Source: Actinomycetes bacterium
GTDB lineage: Bacteria; Actinomycetota; Actinomycetes; Propionibacteriales; Nocardioidaceae
Direction of reading: 5' to 3'
DNA: 64,000 nucleotides
Assembly (NCBI GenBank): GCA_023460975.1
Contig: JAEWOG010000073.1
Coordinates: 24,046 to 88,045 of the forward strand
Part shown: positions 32,459 through 41,745 of the stretch, piece after piece
How the letters are laid out: every line of letters begins with the position of its first letter
Position numbering within the stretch: position 1 is the first letter of the stretch
Translations under genes and position numbers: made by a program
The notes under the pieces: generated by a model
Database searches by the model: none
Told to the model about the DNA's origin: nothing
What the model saw: only the letters and a program-made list of their open reading frames with translations

Positions 32459-32600
32459 GGGCGACCTTCGACTGGGAGCCGGTCCGAGCACGGCAGGAGT
32501 GGGCTGAGGGGTGACGCTTCCCCGCGGGCGCGACGAGCGCGCCTCGAGGTGGGCCTAGCGTCCCACACGCGCGAAACGGTGCGGGAGGGTTTGTTCAGCG

Positions 32601-33428
32601 TCAACGCCGGACGACGACCTCGCCGTCACAGTTGGTGGCGACGGTGGCCTTCGCGCCGGTCTCGTCGTTGACGGCGTGAGCGGTGAAGCAGACCTCGCGG
32701 CCCTTGACGTTGTAGACCCTGATCTCGACCCACGAGTCGGTTGCCTCGCCCACGTCGGCGCGCGCCCACTCCAACGGTTCGCTGATCTGGTCGTAGCCCA
32801 GCGTGCTGAACTCGAAGCGCTGGTCGCCGCCCTTGCGCGAGCGGGGGCCGGTCCACACGCCGTCCCACGTGTACGCGAGCGCCGTCTTCCCGTCGGCGCC
32901 GGGACGTACGACGTCCACCGACGTACGACGCAACACCACGCGGGTCGCGGACGCTTCGTCGCCGAAGCGCTCCTCGTACTCGTGCATGAAGTCGTTCAGT
33001 CCCGCGCTGGTCAACGGGTCCTCGATCCACACCAGCTGCGATGCGGGCACCGACGGCCGTTGGGTGTGGGTGGGGAGAGGCTCCTCGACTGGGTCCGCTG
33101 CGGGGGGATCGCTGCCCAGCAGCAACGGCCCGATCATCACCGCCAGGACCGCCACGGCGCACCCGGCCCAGACCAGCGCCGCACGACCGAGTTGCCGCTC
33201 GCCGGGGACCGGACCCTCGGGAGGTGCGGGCGTGCGCCAGGGCAGGGGACCTCGCGACTGGATGTCGCCGACCGTGTGGTCGAGCTGGCTCAGACGGGAC
33301 GCCTTGAGCGCCTGCTCGACGCGGCTGTCGAACTCCTCGTGCGAGAGCTGACCGTCGGCATAGGCCGCCTCGATGATGTCGACCGCAGCGTGCCTGTCCG
33401 CGTCGCGCGCCCTGGTCCGATCAGCCAC
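32601..33428 (-). CDS. DUF1707 membrane protein (paralogue 1)
   Basis: A 275-residue protein with a cytoplasmic DUF1707 domain (TRARDADRHAAVDIIEAAYADGQLSHEEFDSRVEQALKA, split over ~3-43), a linker (SQLDHTVGDIQSRGPLPW), one helix (~80-100) and a C-terminal extracytoplasmic region with two cysteines 20 apart (REVCFTAHA .. TNCDGEVVV). DUF1707 is a short actinobacterial domain thought to be regulatory. The GTG at 33428 places VADRTRARDAD at the N-terminus as in most members; no clear ribosome site. Related to the proteins at 36742 and 37536. Confidence 0.82.
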   Translation of the reverse strand: MADRTRARDADRHAAVDIIEAAYADGQLSHEEFDSRVEQALKASRLSQLDHTVGDIQSRGPLPWRTPAPPEGPVPGERQLGRAALVWAGCAVAVLAVMIGPLLLGSDPPAADPVEEPLPTHTQRPSVPASQLVWIEDPLTSAGLNDFMHEYEERFGDEASATRVVLRRTSVDVVRPGADGKTALAYTWDGVWTGPRSRKGGDQRFEFSTLGYDQISEPLEWARADVGEATDSWVEIRVYNVKGREVCFTAHAVNDETGAKATVATNCDGEVVVRR

Positions 33429-33453
33429 AGCAGGAGGGTAATGCGTCGGGTCC

Positions 33454-34884
33454 TCACTGACGGGCGAGGGCCCGCAGCGCCGACTGGGCGGCGTTCCACC
33501 CACACATGCCGTGGGCCCCGGCACCAGGGGGCGTGGCCGCGGAACACAGGTAGAGCCCCTCCCCCAGCCGGTACGGATCCAGCGCCGGGCGCGGGCGCAT
33601 CACGAGTTGGCCGACGGTGTTGGCGCCGGTCACCACGTCCCCGCCCACATAGTTGGCGTTGTACGTGGCCATCGCCGCCGCCGAACGCACGCTGCGCGCC
33701 AGCACCCGCTCGGAGAATCCCGGGGCGAACCGTTCGATCTGCGCCTCGATGGCGGCCGTCGCGTCCCCGGTGAATCCCGCGGGCACGTGGGCGTAGGAGT
33801 AGACGGGGTGGACGTCTCCGCGCGCCCGGGTCGGGTCGGCCACCGACTGCTGCCCGACGAGCACGAACGGCCGATCCGGCATCACGCCGCGATTGACGGC
33901 GCGTTCGGCAGCCGCGATCTCGGCGAAGGTGCCCGCGACGTGCACGGTGCCGGCACGCCGCGCGGGCTCGTACGTCCACGGCACACCACCGCCGGCCACT
34001 GCGAACTCGACCTTGTGCACTCCCGGACCGTGCCGATAGCGCCGCAGCGCGCGGGCGACGCCGGGGCGGAGCGCGTCCCCCGCCACGTCGGCCGCGGCCG
34101 CCGGAGCCAGGTCGAGGAGGATGAAGTCCGCGTGGGCCACCTCGGCCAACGACGTGACCCGCACCCCGGTGGTGAACCGCACGCCGCGCTCGGCGGCGAG
34201 CGCCACGACGGCGCGGGTGATCGCTTCCGAGCCACCCTGCGCGACGGGCCACCCGTACGTGTGCGCCGCGGCGCCCAGGGCCACCCCGATCGCGGACGAG
34301 GCGAGCCCGGTCAGGGGCGTCAGGGCGTGCGCCGCCACGCCACCGAAGAGCGCCTTGCCCTCCTCGCCGCGCCACCGCTGAGCCAGGACGGTGGCGGGCA
34401 GGGCTGCGTACGCACCGAAGCGGGCCAGCTGCACCGGGTGGCTCGGGACGCGCAGCAGGGGCCGCAGGAAGTCCTCGGAGATGTCGCCGAAGCGCGTCTC
34501 GAGGCCGCCGAAGATGCGACGCCACGCGTCCCCGTCCGACCCGAGTTCGGCGGCGGTCTGCGCCACTGATCGGTACGCCGCCGCCCCCCGCCCGGCTCCA
34601 CCGACGGAGTCGAGCGGGTGGGCGTACTGCACCTGCGGCCACCGCCACTCCAGGCCCGCCCCTGCCAGGTCGAAGGCCCGACTGAACGGGGTGTCGACGG
34701 CCAACGGGTGGAAGCCCGAGCAGTCGTCGTGCACCAGCCCTGGCAGCGTCGCCTCGCTGCTGCGGGTCCCACCGCCGAGGGTGTCCGCGGCCTCGAGCAC
34801 CTCGACCTGCACCCCGGCGGCGGCCAGGGTGAGCGCGGCGGCGAGCCCATTGGGCCCGCTGCCCACGACCACGGCCTTCGTCAT
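33454..34884 (-). CDS. NAD(P)/FAD-dependent oxidoreductase (phytoene-desaturase-like)
   Basis: A 476-residue flavoprotein of the phytoene dehydrogenase/CrtI-like superfamily. The FAD-binding dinucleotide fold opens the protein (VVVGSGPNGLAAALTLAAAG, ~5-24; EADTL-type ELE acid VLEAADTLGGGTRS), and the C-terminal FAD motif is GLYLCSAATPPGAGAHGMCGWNAA, given here in pieces. It lacks carotenoid genes nearby, so it is probably an amine or alcohol oxidoreductase of the unassigned actinobacterial group. The start ATG at 34884 is directly before the Rossmann strand. Confidence 0.87.
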   Translation of the reverse strand: MTKAVVVGSGPNGLAAALTLAAAGVQVEVLEAADTLGGGTRSSEATLPGLVHDDCSGFHPLAVDTPFSRAFDLAGAGLEWRWPQVQYAHPLDSVGGAGRGAAAYRSVAQTAAELGSDGDAWRRIFGGLETRFGDISEDFLRPLLRVPSHPVQLARFGAYAALPATVLAQRWRGEEGKALFGGVAAHALTPLTGLASSAIGVALGAAAHTYGWPVAQGGSEAITRAVVALAAERGVRFTTGVRVTSLAEVAHADFILLDLAPAAAADVAGDALRPGVARALRRYRHGPGVHKVEFAVAGGGVPWTYEPARRAGTVHVAGTFAEIAAAERAVNRGVMPDRPFVLVGQQSVADPTRARGDVHPVYSYAHVPAGFTGDATAAIEAQIERFAPGFSERVLARSVRSAAAMATYNANYVGGDVVTGANTVGQLVMRPRPALDPYRLGEGLYLCSAATPPGAGAHGMCGWNAAQSALRALARQ

Positions 34885-35004
34885 GCGCCCACCCTGTCAC
34901 CGAGTCCGGGTCCGGCGCAGATCCGGGCCAGCCGTCGCCGAACGCCCCGGTGGTCGCGCCCGTCCGTACGGCACCGTCCCCACCGGTGTGCCACCCTGTC
35001 CGGC

Positions 35005-35196
35005 ATGAGCGAGCGCTACTCCGGACCGAACATGACCAGCACGATCGCGGCCGTCGTGATCGTCGGGCTGATCCTGCTCGTCGGGGTCAAGCTGCTCGGC
35101 GTGGCGTTCGCCCTGATGCGCGTGATCCTGATCCTCGTCGTGCTCGGGGTCGTCGTGTACGCGGGTCTGCGTGCAGTCAACAAGCTCGGACGCTGA
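35005..35196 (+). CDS. Small membrane protein
   Basis: A 63-residue protein starting MSERYSGPNM followed by two closely spaced hydrophobic helices (STIAAVVIVGLILLVGVKLLG and AFALMRVILILVVLGVVVYAGL in pieces), ending in a basic tail RAVNKLGR. No family recognised. It begins a plus-strand operon with the methyltransferase 9 bp downstream. Its short length and hydrophobicity are typical of membrane microproteins that modulate other proteins. Confidence 0.65.
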   Translation: MSERYSGPNMTSTIAAVVIVGLILLVGVKLLGVAFALMRVILILVVLGVVVYAGLRAVNKLGR

Positions 35197-35205
35197 GGAG
35201 CACCG

Positions 35206-35856
35206 ATGAACCACGAGCACAGCGACCAGGACCCCACCGAGTTCTGGGAGGAGTTCTACTCCGGCGACCACCCGTGGACGGGGCGGGTCAACGCCCTGCT
35301 CGCCGCCGAACTGGAGGAGCGCCCCCTCGACGCCGCCAGCGCACTGGACCTGGGCTGCGGCTCGGGTGCCGACGCGGTGTGGTTGGCCGAGCGCGGCTGG
35401 CAGGTCACCGGCACCGACATCGCGGAGTCCGCGTTGAGCCGGGCCCGCGAGGCCGCCGCTCAGGCCGGGGTCCAGGTGCGGTTCGTCCGCGCCAGCCTGC
35501 CCGAGGAGTTCCCCGAGGGTTCGTGGGATCTCGTGACGGCCTCCTACCTGCACTCCCCCACGGCCCTGTCGCGCACCGAGGTGCTGCGCCGCGCCCTCGA
35601 CGCCCTGGCACCGGGCGGCACGCTCCTGGTCGTCAGCCACGAACGCGGCCCGTCCTGGAAGGAGGGCCACCCGGCCGAGTTGCCGAGCCTGGCCCAGGTG
35701 CTCGCGGACGTGGAGGTGCCGGGCTTCACGGTCGTCCACGCGGTCGTCCACGAAACCGAGGTCGTCTCGCCCGAGGGCGAGAAGGGCACCAAGAGCGACA
35801 CCGTCGTACGCGTCCGCCGCGTGGCTGAGGACCCGGCGCCGGCCCCGGCTCCATGA
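35206..35856 (+). CDS. Class I SAM-dependent methyltransferase
   Basis: A 216-residue methyltransferase. The SAM-binding glycine motif is ALDLGCGSGADAVWLAERG (~44-62), followed by the acidic residue loop VTGTDIAESAL (~66-76) and the motif IV region SWDLVTASYLH. The N-terminal FWEEFYSGDHPWTGRVN matches the TehB/thiopurine-like small-molecule methyltransferases. Acceptor unknown. Sits in an operon: 9 bp after the small membrane protein and overlapping the SDR gene by four bases. Confidence 0.9.
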   Translation: MNHEHSDQDPTEFWEEFYSGDHPWTGRVNALLAAELEERPLDAASALDLGCGSGADAVWLAERGWQVTGTDIAESALSRAREAAAQAGVQVRFVRASLPEEFPEGSWDLVTASYLHSPTALSRTEVLRRALDALAPGGTLLVVSHERGPSWKEGHPAELPSLAQVLADVEVPGFTVVHAVVHETEVVSPEGEKGTKSDTVVRVRRVAEDPAPAPAP

Positions 35857-36632
35857 CCTCCTCACCCCCTTCCGCGCCCTCCTCGTCCGAGCGCAGCCTC
35901 ACGGTCGTCACCGGGGGCACTCGCGGCATCGGCGCGGCGGTGTCGCTTCGCCTGGCGGGGGCGGGGCACGACCTGGTGCTCGGCTTCCACCGCGACGAGG
36001 CTGCGGCCAGCCGCACGGCCCGCGCCTGCGAGGACCTCGGGGCGCGCGTCCGACTCGTGCCCGGCGACCTCGCCGCCGAGGCGACCGCCGACGCGTTGTT
36101 CGCGGCGGCGGCCGAACTGGGGCAGGTCACGGGCCTGGTCAACAACGCGGGGGCGACCTACGAGTTCGCCACCCTCGCCGAGACGCCGCTCGATTCGATT
36201 CGCCGCACCGTCGACCTCAACCTCACCGCGGCGATCCTGACGGCCCGGGCCGCGGTACGCGCCATGAGCACCTCGTACGGCGGCCGCGGCGGCGTGATCG
36301 TGAACATCTCCTCCGGCGCCGCGACGTTGGGTTCACCGGGCGAGTACGTCCACTATGCCGCCGCAAAGGCAGGGGTCGACACCCTGACCCGTGGACTGGG
36401 CCTCGAGGTCGCCGCGCAAGGAATCCGCGTGGTCGGGGTCGCGCCGGGCCTCACCGACACCGATCTGCACGCCGCCACCGGGGACCCGGGACGCCTCGCG
36501 CGCATGGCACCCCAGGTGCCTCTGGGACGCGCGGGCAGCGCCGACGAAGTCGCCGGGGCTGTGGCGTGGCTGATGAGCGACGAGGCGGCGTACGTCACGG
36601 GCACGACGCTGCGCGTCGCCGGCGGCCGGTGA
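35853..36632 (+). CDS. Short-chain dehydrogenase/reductase (FabG-like)
   Basis: A 259-residue classical SDR. It has the cofactor loop VTGGTRGIGAAVS (~18-30), LVNNAGATY (~95-103), catalytic Ser in NISSGAATLG (~152), and the YxxxK pair in YVHYAAAKAG (Tyr168, Lys172 by estimate), plus the C-terminal GTTLRVAGGR. An Arg-Asp pattern after the loop (FHRDEA) favours NADP(H). Last gene of the small operon with the methyltransferase, to which it is coupled by ATGA. The product ends just before repeat cluster R3. Confidence 0.92.
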   Translation: MTSSPPSAPSSSERSLTVVTGGTRGIGAAVSLRLAGAGHDLVLGFHRDEAAASRTARACEDLGARVRLVPGDLAAEATADALFAAAAELGQVTGLVNNAGATYEFATLAETPLDSIRRTVDLNLTAAILTARAAVRAMSTSYGGRGGVIVNISSGAATLGSPGEYVHYAAAKAGVDTLTRGLGLEVAAQGIRVVGVAPGLTDTDLHAATGDPGRLARMAPQVPLGRAGSADEVAGAVAWLMSDEAAYVTGTTLRVAGGR

Positions 36633-36647
36633 GCAACCCCCACCACC

Positions 36648-36720
36648 GCTGGTTGAGCCCGTCCCCGCTGGTTGAGCTTGTCGAAACCCCCCACCACCGC
36701 TGGTTGAGCCTGTCGAAACC
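36648..36720. repeat. Dispersed repeat cluster R3
   Basis: Three same-direction copies of CGCTGGTTGAGC: at 36648 (cut short after GAGCCC), 36666 (complete, ending GTCGAAACC) and 36698 (complete). It fills the 110-bp gap between two convergent genes (SDR and DUF1707), so a role at transcript ends is possible. Confidence 0.88.
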
Positions 36721-36741
36721 CCCCACCACCCGCCGAGCCGT

Positions 36742-37536
36742 CTAGTCGTCCTCGACGACGTCGCCCGCGCAGGAGAGATAGATCGACTCGGAGTCGTCGA
36801 AGCGGTTCCTGGCGCTCACGTCGACGCACGCCCCCGGCACCCAGCTCATGGGCCGGATGGTCACCGACACCGACTCCGGTTCCTGGACGGCGGCGCTGAC
36901 CCGGGTCATCGCCGGCGCGATCGCTGCCGAGTTCAGCGTCGCGAGGTCGATGTACCGGATGTCGTCGCTGTCTGACACCGTGCCGACGTCCCATTCGTCC
37001 CACGCGCCGTCGTACATCCAGGTGGCGTAGCGGCGCTTGCTGCGGTCGATGACGACAGTGACGCTGGCATAACCGCCGTAGAGGTGCACGGAGGTGACCT
37101 TGGTCGTGCCGAACTTTTCCTGAGTGGCCTCGGTGAGCTGCGCGAACCCCTCGGTGGTGTAGAGGTCGATGACCGTCTCGGCCTCGGGCTGCGACGCCGC
37201 CCCGAGGGGGGTCTCCGGATCAGGGTCGTCGAAGATCTGGAACATCACGAAGAGCACGCCGATCACCGCGGCGATCACGACGAAGGCCGCCGCTGCGCGA
37301 CCCGGAGCGGGCGCCGTTCTGGCGGCGGGTACGGGGGCCTGCCACCGCGACTCACCCGGCCGCTGCAGGTCGACCAACTGCGCATCGAGATCAGCGAACG
37401 TCCGCGCCGCGCGCAGCCGGTTGCTGCGTTCGGACCGCTCGACGTCGGTGATCTGCCCGTCGGCGTACGCCGCGTTGACGAGTTCGATGGCGGCCTCGCG
37501 GTCGGCGTCGCGGGCCCGGGTTCGGGAGTACGCCAT
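36742..37536 (-). CDS. DUF1707 membrane protein (paralogue 2)
   Basis: A 264-residue protein: DUF1707 domain at the N-terminus (YSRTRARDADREAAIELVNA; VERSERSNRLRAA), linker, one helix (~78-98), and an extracytoplasmic domain with two cysteines 19 apart (GACVDVSA .. YLSCAGDVVE). The ATG at 37536 overlaps the stop of the neighbouring DUF1707 gene by one base, so they form an operon. Shares layout with paralogues 1 and 3, but the outer domains are highly diverged. Function unknown. Confidence 0.85.
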   Translation of the reverse strand: MAYSRTRARDADREAAIELVNAAYADGQITDVERSERSNRLRAARTFADLDAQLVDLQRPGESRWQAPVPAARTAPAPGRAAAAFVVIAAVIGVLFVMFQIFDDPDPETPLGAASQPEAETVIDLYTTEGFAQLTEATQEKFGTTKVTSVHLYGGYASVTVVIDRSKRRYATWMYDGAWDEWDVGTVSDSDDIRYIDLATLNSAAIAPAMTRVSAAVQEPESVSVTIRPMSWVPGACVDVSARNRFDDSESIYLSCAGDVVEDD

Positions 37537-38381
37537 CACTCCTCCAGGCTGCGGGTGAGGAGGCGGTTGCCGTTGCACTCGAATCCGTACGCCTTGGCGA
37601 CGCTCGCGCGCTCCACCCAGAAGCAGACACGTCCCTCGTCGGGGTGCGAGACCTCGAAGAGCAGGGCGGCGTCGCCTGCGGCTGCCTCGACCTCCTTCGC
37701 GACGTCCGCCAGGGCCGCGTCGACCGCGGAGGGCGAGATGAGGTTCAGGTTCAGCCGTTCCTCACCGCCGGCCGCCTCGATCGGTTCGCTCCAGTTCTCC
37801 CCGTCCCACTCGGCGCTCATGGCGCCGTTCTCGCTCTCGGCGATCGGGAAGACCACGGCGGCGCCGTCGGCGCTCAACCGCGCGGCGAAGACGTACTCAG
37901 AATCGGACACCGAACGCAGCGCCTCACGGAAGGTGACGAAGCCCCATCCCGTCACGGGCAGCGTCCCGTCGGCGGACATCGAGAGCCGCGAACGCTCGGG
38001 GGTGTCGGAGTCCGGCTTGAGGAGCACGAACCCGACCACGAGCGCGACCAGCACGGCGGCGACGACGGCCACCGTGCGCACGGACTGACCGCGCGCCCCT
38101 CGCGCGAGGGTCGGCGCCACTGTCACGGCATCCGCGGCACCTCGTACGGGACCGCCCGGACGCCAGGTCGTCCCCTCGGGCTGCAGGTCGAGCACCTCAC
38201 GGTCGAGGTCCTCCAGCGTCGTCGCGCGCAGGACCGCGGCGGCGCGCTCGTCGTACTCCTCGCGGGTGAGCTGCCCGTCGACCCACGCCGCCTCGACGAG
38301 GTCGACCGCGACGTCGCGGTCCGTGTCGCGGGCACGCAGCGCGCCGTCACGACGCTTGCCGGTGGGTGGAGTCACCCGCAC
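37536..38381 (-). CDS. DUF1707 membrane protein (paralogue 3)
   Basis: A 281-residue protein with N-terminal DUF1707 (LRARDTDRDVAVDLVEAAWVDGQLTREEYDERAAAVLRA, split over ~15-55), a linker (LDREVLDLQPEGTTW), a helix (~105-123) and an outer domain with paired cysteines 16 apart (GRVCFWVE .. GFECNGNRLL). GTG start at 38381; a second GTG at 38375 is possible. Upstream partner of paralogue 2 in a two-gene operon. The WVDGQL and EEYDER motifs are the DUF1707 signature. Confidence 0.84.
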   Translation of the reverse strand: MRVTPPTGKRRDGALRARDTDRDVAVDLVEAAWVDGQLTREEYDERAAAVLRATTLEDLDREVLDLQPEGTTWRPGGPVRGAADAVTVAPTLARGARGQSVRTVAVVAAVLVALVVGFVLLKPDSDTPERSRLSMSADGTLPVTGWGFVTFREALRSVSDSEYVFAARLSADGAAVVFPIAESENGAMSAEWDGENWSEPIEAAGGEERLNLNLISPSAVDAALADVAKEVEAAAGDAALLFEVSHPDEGRVCFWVERASVAKAYGFECNGNRLLTRSLEE

Positions 38382-38411
38382 AGGGTAGGGCCACCGGTGA
38401 TGTGCGCCACG

Positions 38412-39563
38412 TCAGTGGTGGCGTTCGAGCAGGGTGACGAGCAGTCCCGCGAGCAGCGCCCAGAACGCCGCGCCGATTCCGGCCACGGTGATGCCGCTGC
38501 CCGCCACGACGAACGTGAGCACGGCGGCGAGGCGGCGGCTCGGGTCCGCGGTGGCCGCGGTGAGGGCGGCCGCGAGGGTCGCCAGCAGGGCGAGTCCGGC
38601 CACGGCCGTGATGACTTCCGTGGGCGCCGTCGTGACGACGACGGTGATCAGGCCGGACGCGGCGGCGAGGACGAGGTACGTCGCCCCGCTCGTGGTTCCC
38701 GCCCACCAGCGCTTGGCCGGCTCCGGATGCGACTCCTCGCCCGCGGCGAGCGCGGCCGTGATCGCCGCGAGGTTGACGGCGTGCCCGCCCAGGCCGGCGC
38801 CCGCGATCGTGCCGATCCCGGTGACGCCCATGCTGGCGCGCCACGGCGCGGTGTAGCCGAACGAGCTCAGCACCGCGACCCCGGGCACGTTCTGCGAGGC
38901 CATGGTCACCACGTACAGCGGCAGCGCGACACCCAGCACCGCTCCGACGGACAGCGTGGGAGTGGTCCACTCCAGCACGGGCCACGGCGAACCGGCCAGG
39001 CCTCCGTGGCGCCCCAGCCACACCCCCATCACGACGAGCGCGGCCGCGAACGCCACCGGGGATGCCCAGCGGGGCGAGAGGACGTACGTGAGCAGCCACG
39101 CCACCACGACGGGCGCCACGAGCAGCGGCTCGGCGGCGAGACCGAGGACGGGTTGCAGGCAGAGCTGGAGCAGCACCCCGGCCAGCATGGCCTGCGCGAT
39201 CGGGGTCGGGATGGCACCGATCAGTTCTCCCAGGCGGGGCCACAGCGCCGTGAGCAGGATCAGGCAGCCCACCACGATGAAGGCTCCGACCGCGGCGGGC
39301 CAGCCGCCGTCGGGGGCGCCGGTGGAGGCGAGGAGCGCGGCGCCGGGGGTGGACCACGCGAGGATCACCGGGATGCGGTGACGGACGCTGAGCCACATCG
39401 TCCCGAGGCCGCACACCACGCACAGGGCGAGCAGGCCGGAGGCGGCCTGCGAGGGCGAGGCCCCCATCGCCGCCAGGCCGGCGAGCACGACCGCGAAGCT
39501 GCTGGTGAACCCCACCACCGAGGTGAGGACACCGGCGAGCAGGGGTTGCGCCGGGGCACTCAC
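38412..39563 (-). CDS. benE: BenE-family benzoate/H+ symporter
   Basis: A 383-residue membrane transporter of the BenE family, which imports benzoate with protons in Acinetobacter. Family motifs: GFTSSFAVVLAGLAAMGASP (~18-37), RIPVILAWSTPGAALLAS (~62-79) and MASQNVPGVAVLSSFGY (~220), with about 12 helices. No benzoate catabolic genes are in the window, so the real substrate may be another aromatic or purine-like acid. Its start overlaps the end of the upstream SGNH hydrolase by four bases. Confidence 0.88.
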   Translation of the reverse strand: MSAPAQPLLAGVLTSVVGFTSSFAVVLAGLAAMGASPSQAASGLLALCVVCGLGTMWLSVRHRIPVILAWSTPGAALLASTGAPDGGWPAAVGAFIVVGCLILLTALWPRLGELIGAIPTPIAQAMLAGVLLQLCLQPVLGLAAEPLLVAPVVVAWLLTYVLSPRWASPVAFAAALVVMGVWLGRHGGLAGSPWPVLEWTTPTLSVGAVLGVALPLYVVTMASQNVPGVAVLSSFGYTAPWRASMGVTGIGTIAGAGLGGHAVNLAAITAALAAGEESHPEPAKRWWAGTTSGATYLVLAAASGLITVVVTTAPTEVITAVAGLALLATLAAALTAATADPSRRLAAVLTFVVAGSGITVAGIGAAFWALLAGLLVTLLERHH

Positions 39564-40882
39564 AGGCAGCGGGGGCGCTTCACCTTGAACGAGCGCGTCA
39601 CCGAGAGGTCACCGTCGCGCAGCACAGTCCTGACGCCCACCTTGCCGCGGGCCGGCAGCCGCCGGACGGCGCGGGTCACTCGGAAGGGTGCTTCCGTGGC
39701 CTTGCCCACCACGGTCGCGCCCACCTTGAACCGGGCACGCTCCACGTGACCGGACCCGCCCGCCGCCGTGAAGCGCACCGTGGTTCCGCGGCAGGAGGTA
39801 CGCAGGGTCACGGTCGCCGCTGCCGCCCGCAGGGCCGCGAGGCGCGCCGCGCGGAGCTGCTCCGGGGTCTGCTGCGTGGGAACCGGCTGGGTGGGTGCGG
39901 GAGTGGTGGGTGCCGGGGTCGTCGGTTCGGTCGGGGTGGGCTCGGTCGGGGTCGGCTCCGTCGGCAGCCCGGGCGCGCTCACGCAGGAGGAGTCGAACTC
40001 GGTGACGGCCAGGCCGTCGAGCTCCTGGACGGAGCGCACCAGGTGCTGGGCCCACGCGTCCATCCCGCAGTACGACGGGTGCAGCTGGACGCCGTCGTTG
40101 TAGGTGTTCAGGGCCCGGATCCACTGCTTGTGCGGCACCGCGCAGGCGGTGTGCTCCAGCACGCCCGGGATCGTGCGCATGTCGATGAACTCGACCTGCG
40201 CCTGGGCGGCCGTGTCGTCGAGCAGGTCGGAGAGGCGGTCGATCTGGCTCTGCAGGTACGCGGCCTCCGCCTCGCTCACGCCGGGGACCGCTCCCGCGCA
40301 ACCCGTGGGCGGCAGGTAGGTGCCGTAGCCGACGACGAGGATCCGCGCGTTCGGTGCCCGGGTCTGGGCGTCGGCGAGGTCGGTGCTCAGGTCGCTGGCG
40401 AGCTGGTCGAACTCCTCCTGCAGCGGGTCGGTGCCCGCAGCCGGGGTGCAGGTGCCGGTCACACAACTCATCGCGAGGCCGACCAGGCCGATGTCGTTGC
40501 CGCCCATCGTGCCGAAGGTGACGACGTCGGTGTCGGCGGACAGCGCGTCGAACTGCGGGTCGTTGCCGCCCTGGACCTCGGTGAAGTGCTTGGTCTGCGC
40601 GCCGCCACAACTGACGTCGACGAGGTCGAGGCCGCTGCGCTCGGCGAACAGGCTGGCGTAGTTGCGGGTGCTGCGTCCGCAGTTGCTCGGCGAGCCAGTC
40701 ACGTACGGGAGGATCCCCGGACCTGCGGCGAACGAGTCGCCCATCGCGACGTACTCAGTGCCAGCGGGCCACGACAACCCGGCGGAGTCGGCGCGCTCGG
40801 GGGTGGCGGCGGAGCCGGTCGGGACCAGCAGGGCGGAGGCGGCCAGCGCACCGGCGGCCATGACGGCGATACGGCGGATCAC
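39560..40882 (-). CDS. Secreted SGNH/GDSL hydrolase
   Basis: A 440-residue secreted esterase/lipase. Signal peptide at 1-~25 (IRRIAVMAAGALAASALLVPTGSAA). The SGNH blocks are visible: AMGDSFAAGPG (Ser nucleophile, ~46-56), oxyanion Gly in CGGAQTKHF, GTMGGNDIGL (Asn, ~109-118) and QLHPSYCGMDAW with the late His. Cysteines suggest disulfides as in Mycobacterium lipases of this type. After ~290 comes a Pro/Thr linker with PTEPTPTEPT-like repeats and a C-terminal beta domain (RTSCRGTTVRFTAAGGSG) of unknown role, perhaps for wall binding. Confidence 0.9.
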   Translation of the reverse strand: MIRRIAVMAAGALAASALLVPTGSAATPERADSAGLSWPAGTEYVAMGDSFAAGPGILPYVTGSPSNCGRSTRNYASLFAERSGLDLVDVSCGGAQTKHFTEVQGGNDPQFDALSADTDVVTFGTMGGNDIGLVGLAMSCVTGTCTPAAGTDPLQEEFDQLASDLSTDLADAQTRAPNARILVVGYGTYLPPTGCAGAVPGVSEAEAAYLQSQIDRLSDLLDDTAAQAQVEFIDMRTIPGVLEHTACAVPHKQWIRALNTYNDGVQLHPSYCGMDAWAQHLVRSVQELDGLAVTEFDSSCVSAPGLPTEPTPTEPTPTEPTTPAPTTPAPTQPVPTQQTPEQLRAARLAALRAAAATVTLRTSCRGTTVRFTAAGGSGHVERARFKVGATVVGKATEAPFRVTRAVRRLPARGKVGVRTVLRDGDLSVTRSFKVKRPRCL

Positions 40883-40912
40883 GGGGTGGACCGTACCACC
40901 GCGTGTCGCGCG

Positions 40913-41647
40913 TCACACCGGAAGTTCTGACTCCGTGGACGCGCCCCGTCGCCGCTCGGCGAGCCGCCAGGCCGCGGTCATCAGCGCCCATGCTGCGGCG
41001 ACGATCACGACCTCCGCGAGGACGTACGCCGGCCATGGCCCCAGGACGTCCAGCAGGGACGCCTGCGCCGGCTTGCGGTTGAGGTAGCCGTAGTTGGTGC
41101 CGACGAGGGCGTTGAAGACCATCACCCCCACCGCCCACACGGCCGTCATGCCCACGGCCAGCCGGAAGTCGCGCCACGTCGGGACGATGCGCAGCCCCCA
41201 CACGAGGTAGACCCCCGACCACACGATGAGCCAGTGCATCCCCCAGAACATCCAGAATCGCGGTTCGGCCCACCCCGAGGCGAGGTCCGGGGTGAGCAGC
41301 CCCATCAGCGTCAACGTCATCCCCCACAGCCAGTTGACCGCGGCCGCCCAGCGTCGCCGCGTCCACAGCGCGTACACGGCCAGCACCCACGCGAAGTCGC
41401 AGATCTGCAGGGGCAGCGAGGTGCGCAGGTTCCACTCGGCCGGCAGGAACTGGAGGATCTGCATCGGCACCGTGAACGCCACGATGGCAACGGCGAACGA
41501 CCGGCCGAACCAGACCTGCGCGCCCGAGTCGCGGTGGCGTCGCCCGACGATGACCAGCACCACGCAGCCCACGACGAAGACCGCGAGCATGGCGAGGTGG
41601 ACACCGCCGAAGGTGGTGAAGTCCGTACGGGAGTCCGCGAGCGTCAT
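40913..41647 (-). CDS. TIGR02206 (YwaF-like) membrane protein
   Basis: A 244-residue integral membrane protein with about seven helices, of the TIGR02206/YwaF family. Characteristic are LPLQICDFAWVLAVYAL (~79-95), a Trp-rich FWMFWGMHWLIVWSGVYLVWG region and NALVGTNYGYLNRKPAQASLLDVLGPWP in the last loops (split). Function is unknown. The ATG at 41647 places a short polar segment (DSRTDFTTFG) before helix 1. It follows the SGNH gene by 30 bp on the upstream side of the same strand, and is divergent from the PLP enzyme. Confidence 0.87.
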   Translation of the reverse strand: MTLADSRTDFTTFGGVHLAMLAVFVVGCVVLVIVGRRHRDSGAQVWFGRSFAVAIVAFTVPMQILQFLPAEWNLRTSLPLQICDFAWVLAVYALWTRRRWAAAVNWLWGMTLTLMGLLTPDLASGWAEPRFWMFWGMHWLIVWSGVYLVWGLRIVPTWRDFRLAVGMTAVWAVGVMVFNALVGTNYGYLNRKPAQASLLDVLGPWPAYVLAEVVIVAAAWALMTAAWRLAERRRGASTESELPV

Positions 41648-41745
41648 GTCCCCAGCCTGCCCCGCGCCGGCCGCTTCACGCGTGAGTACGCGGGCCCCTC
41701 GCCGCGCGGGGCCCATCACCGCCGGGCTCGGGCTAACCTCGGCAC

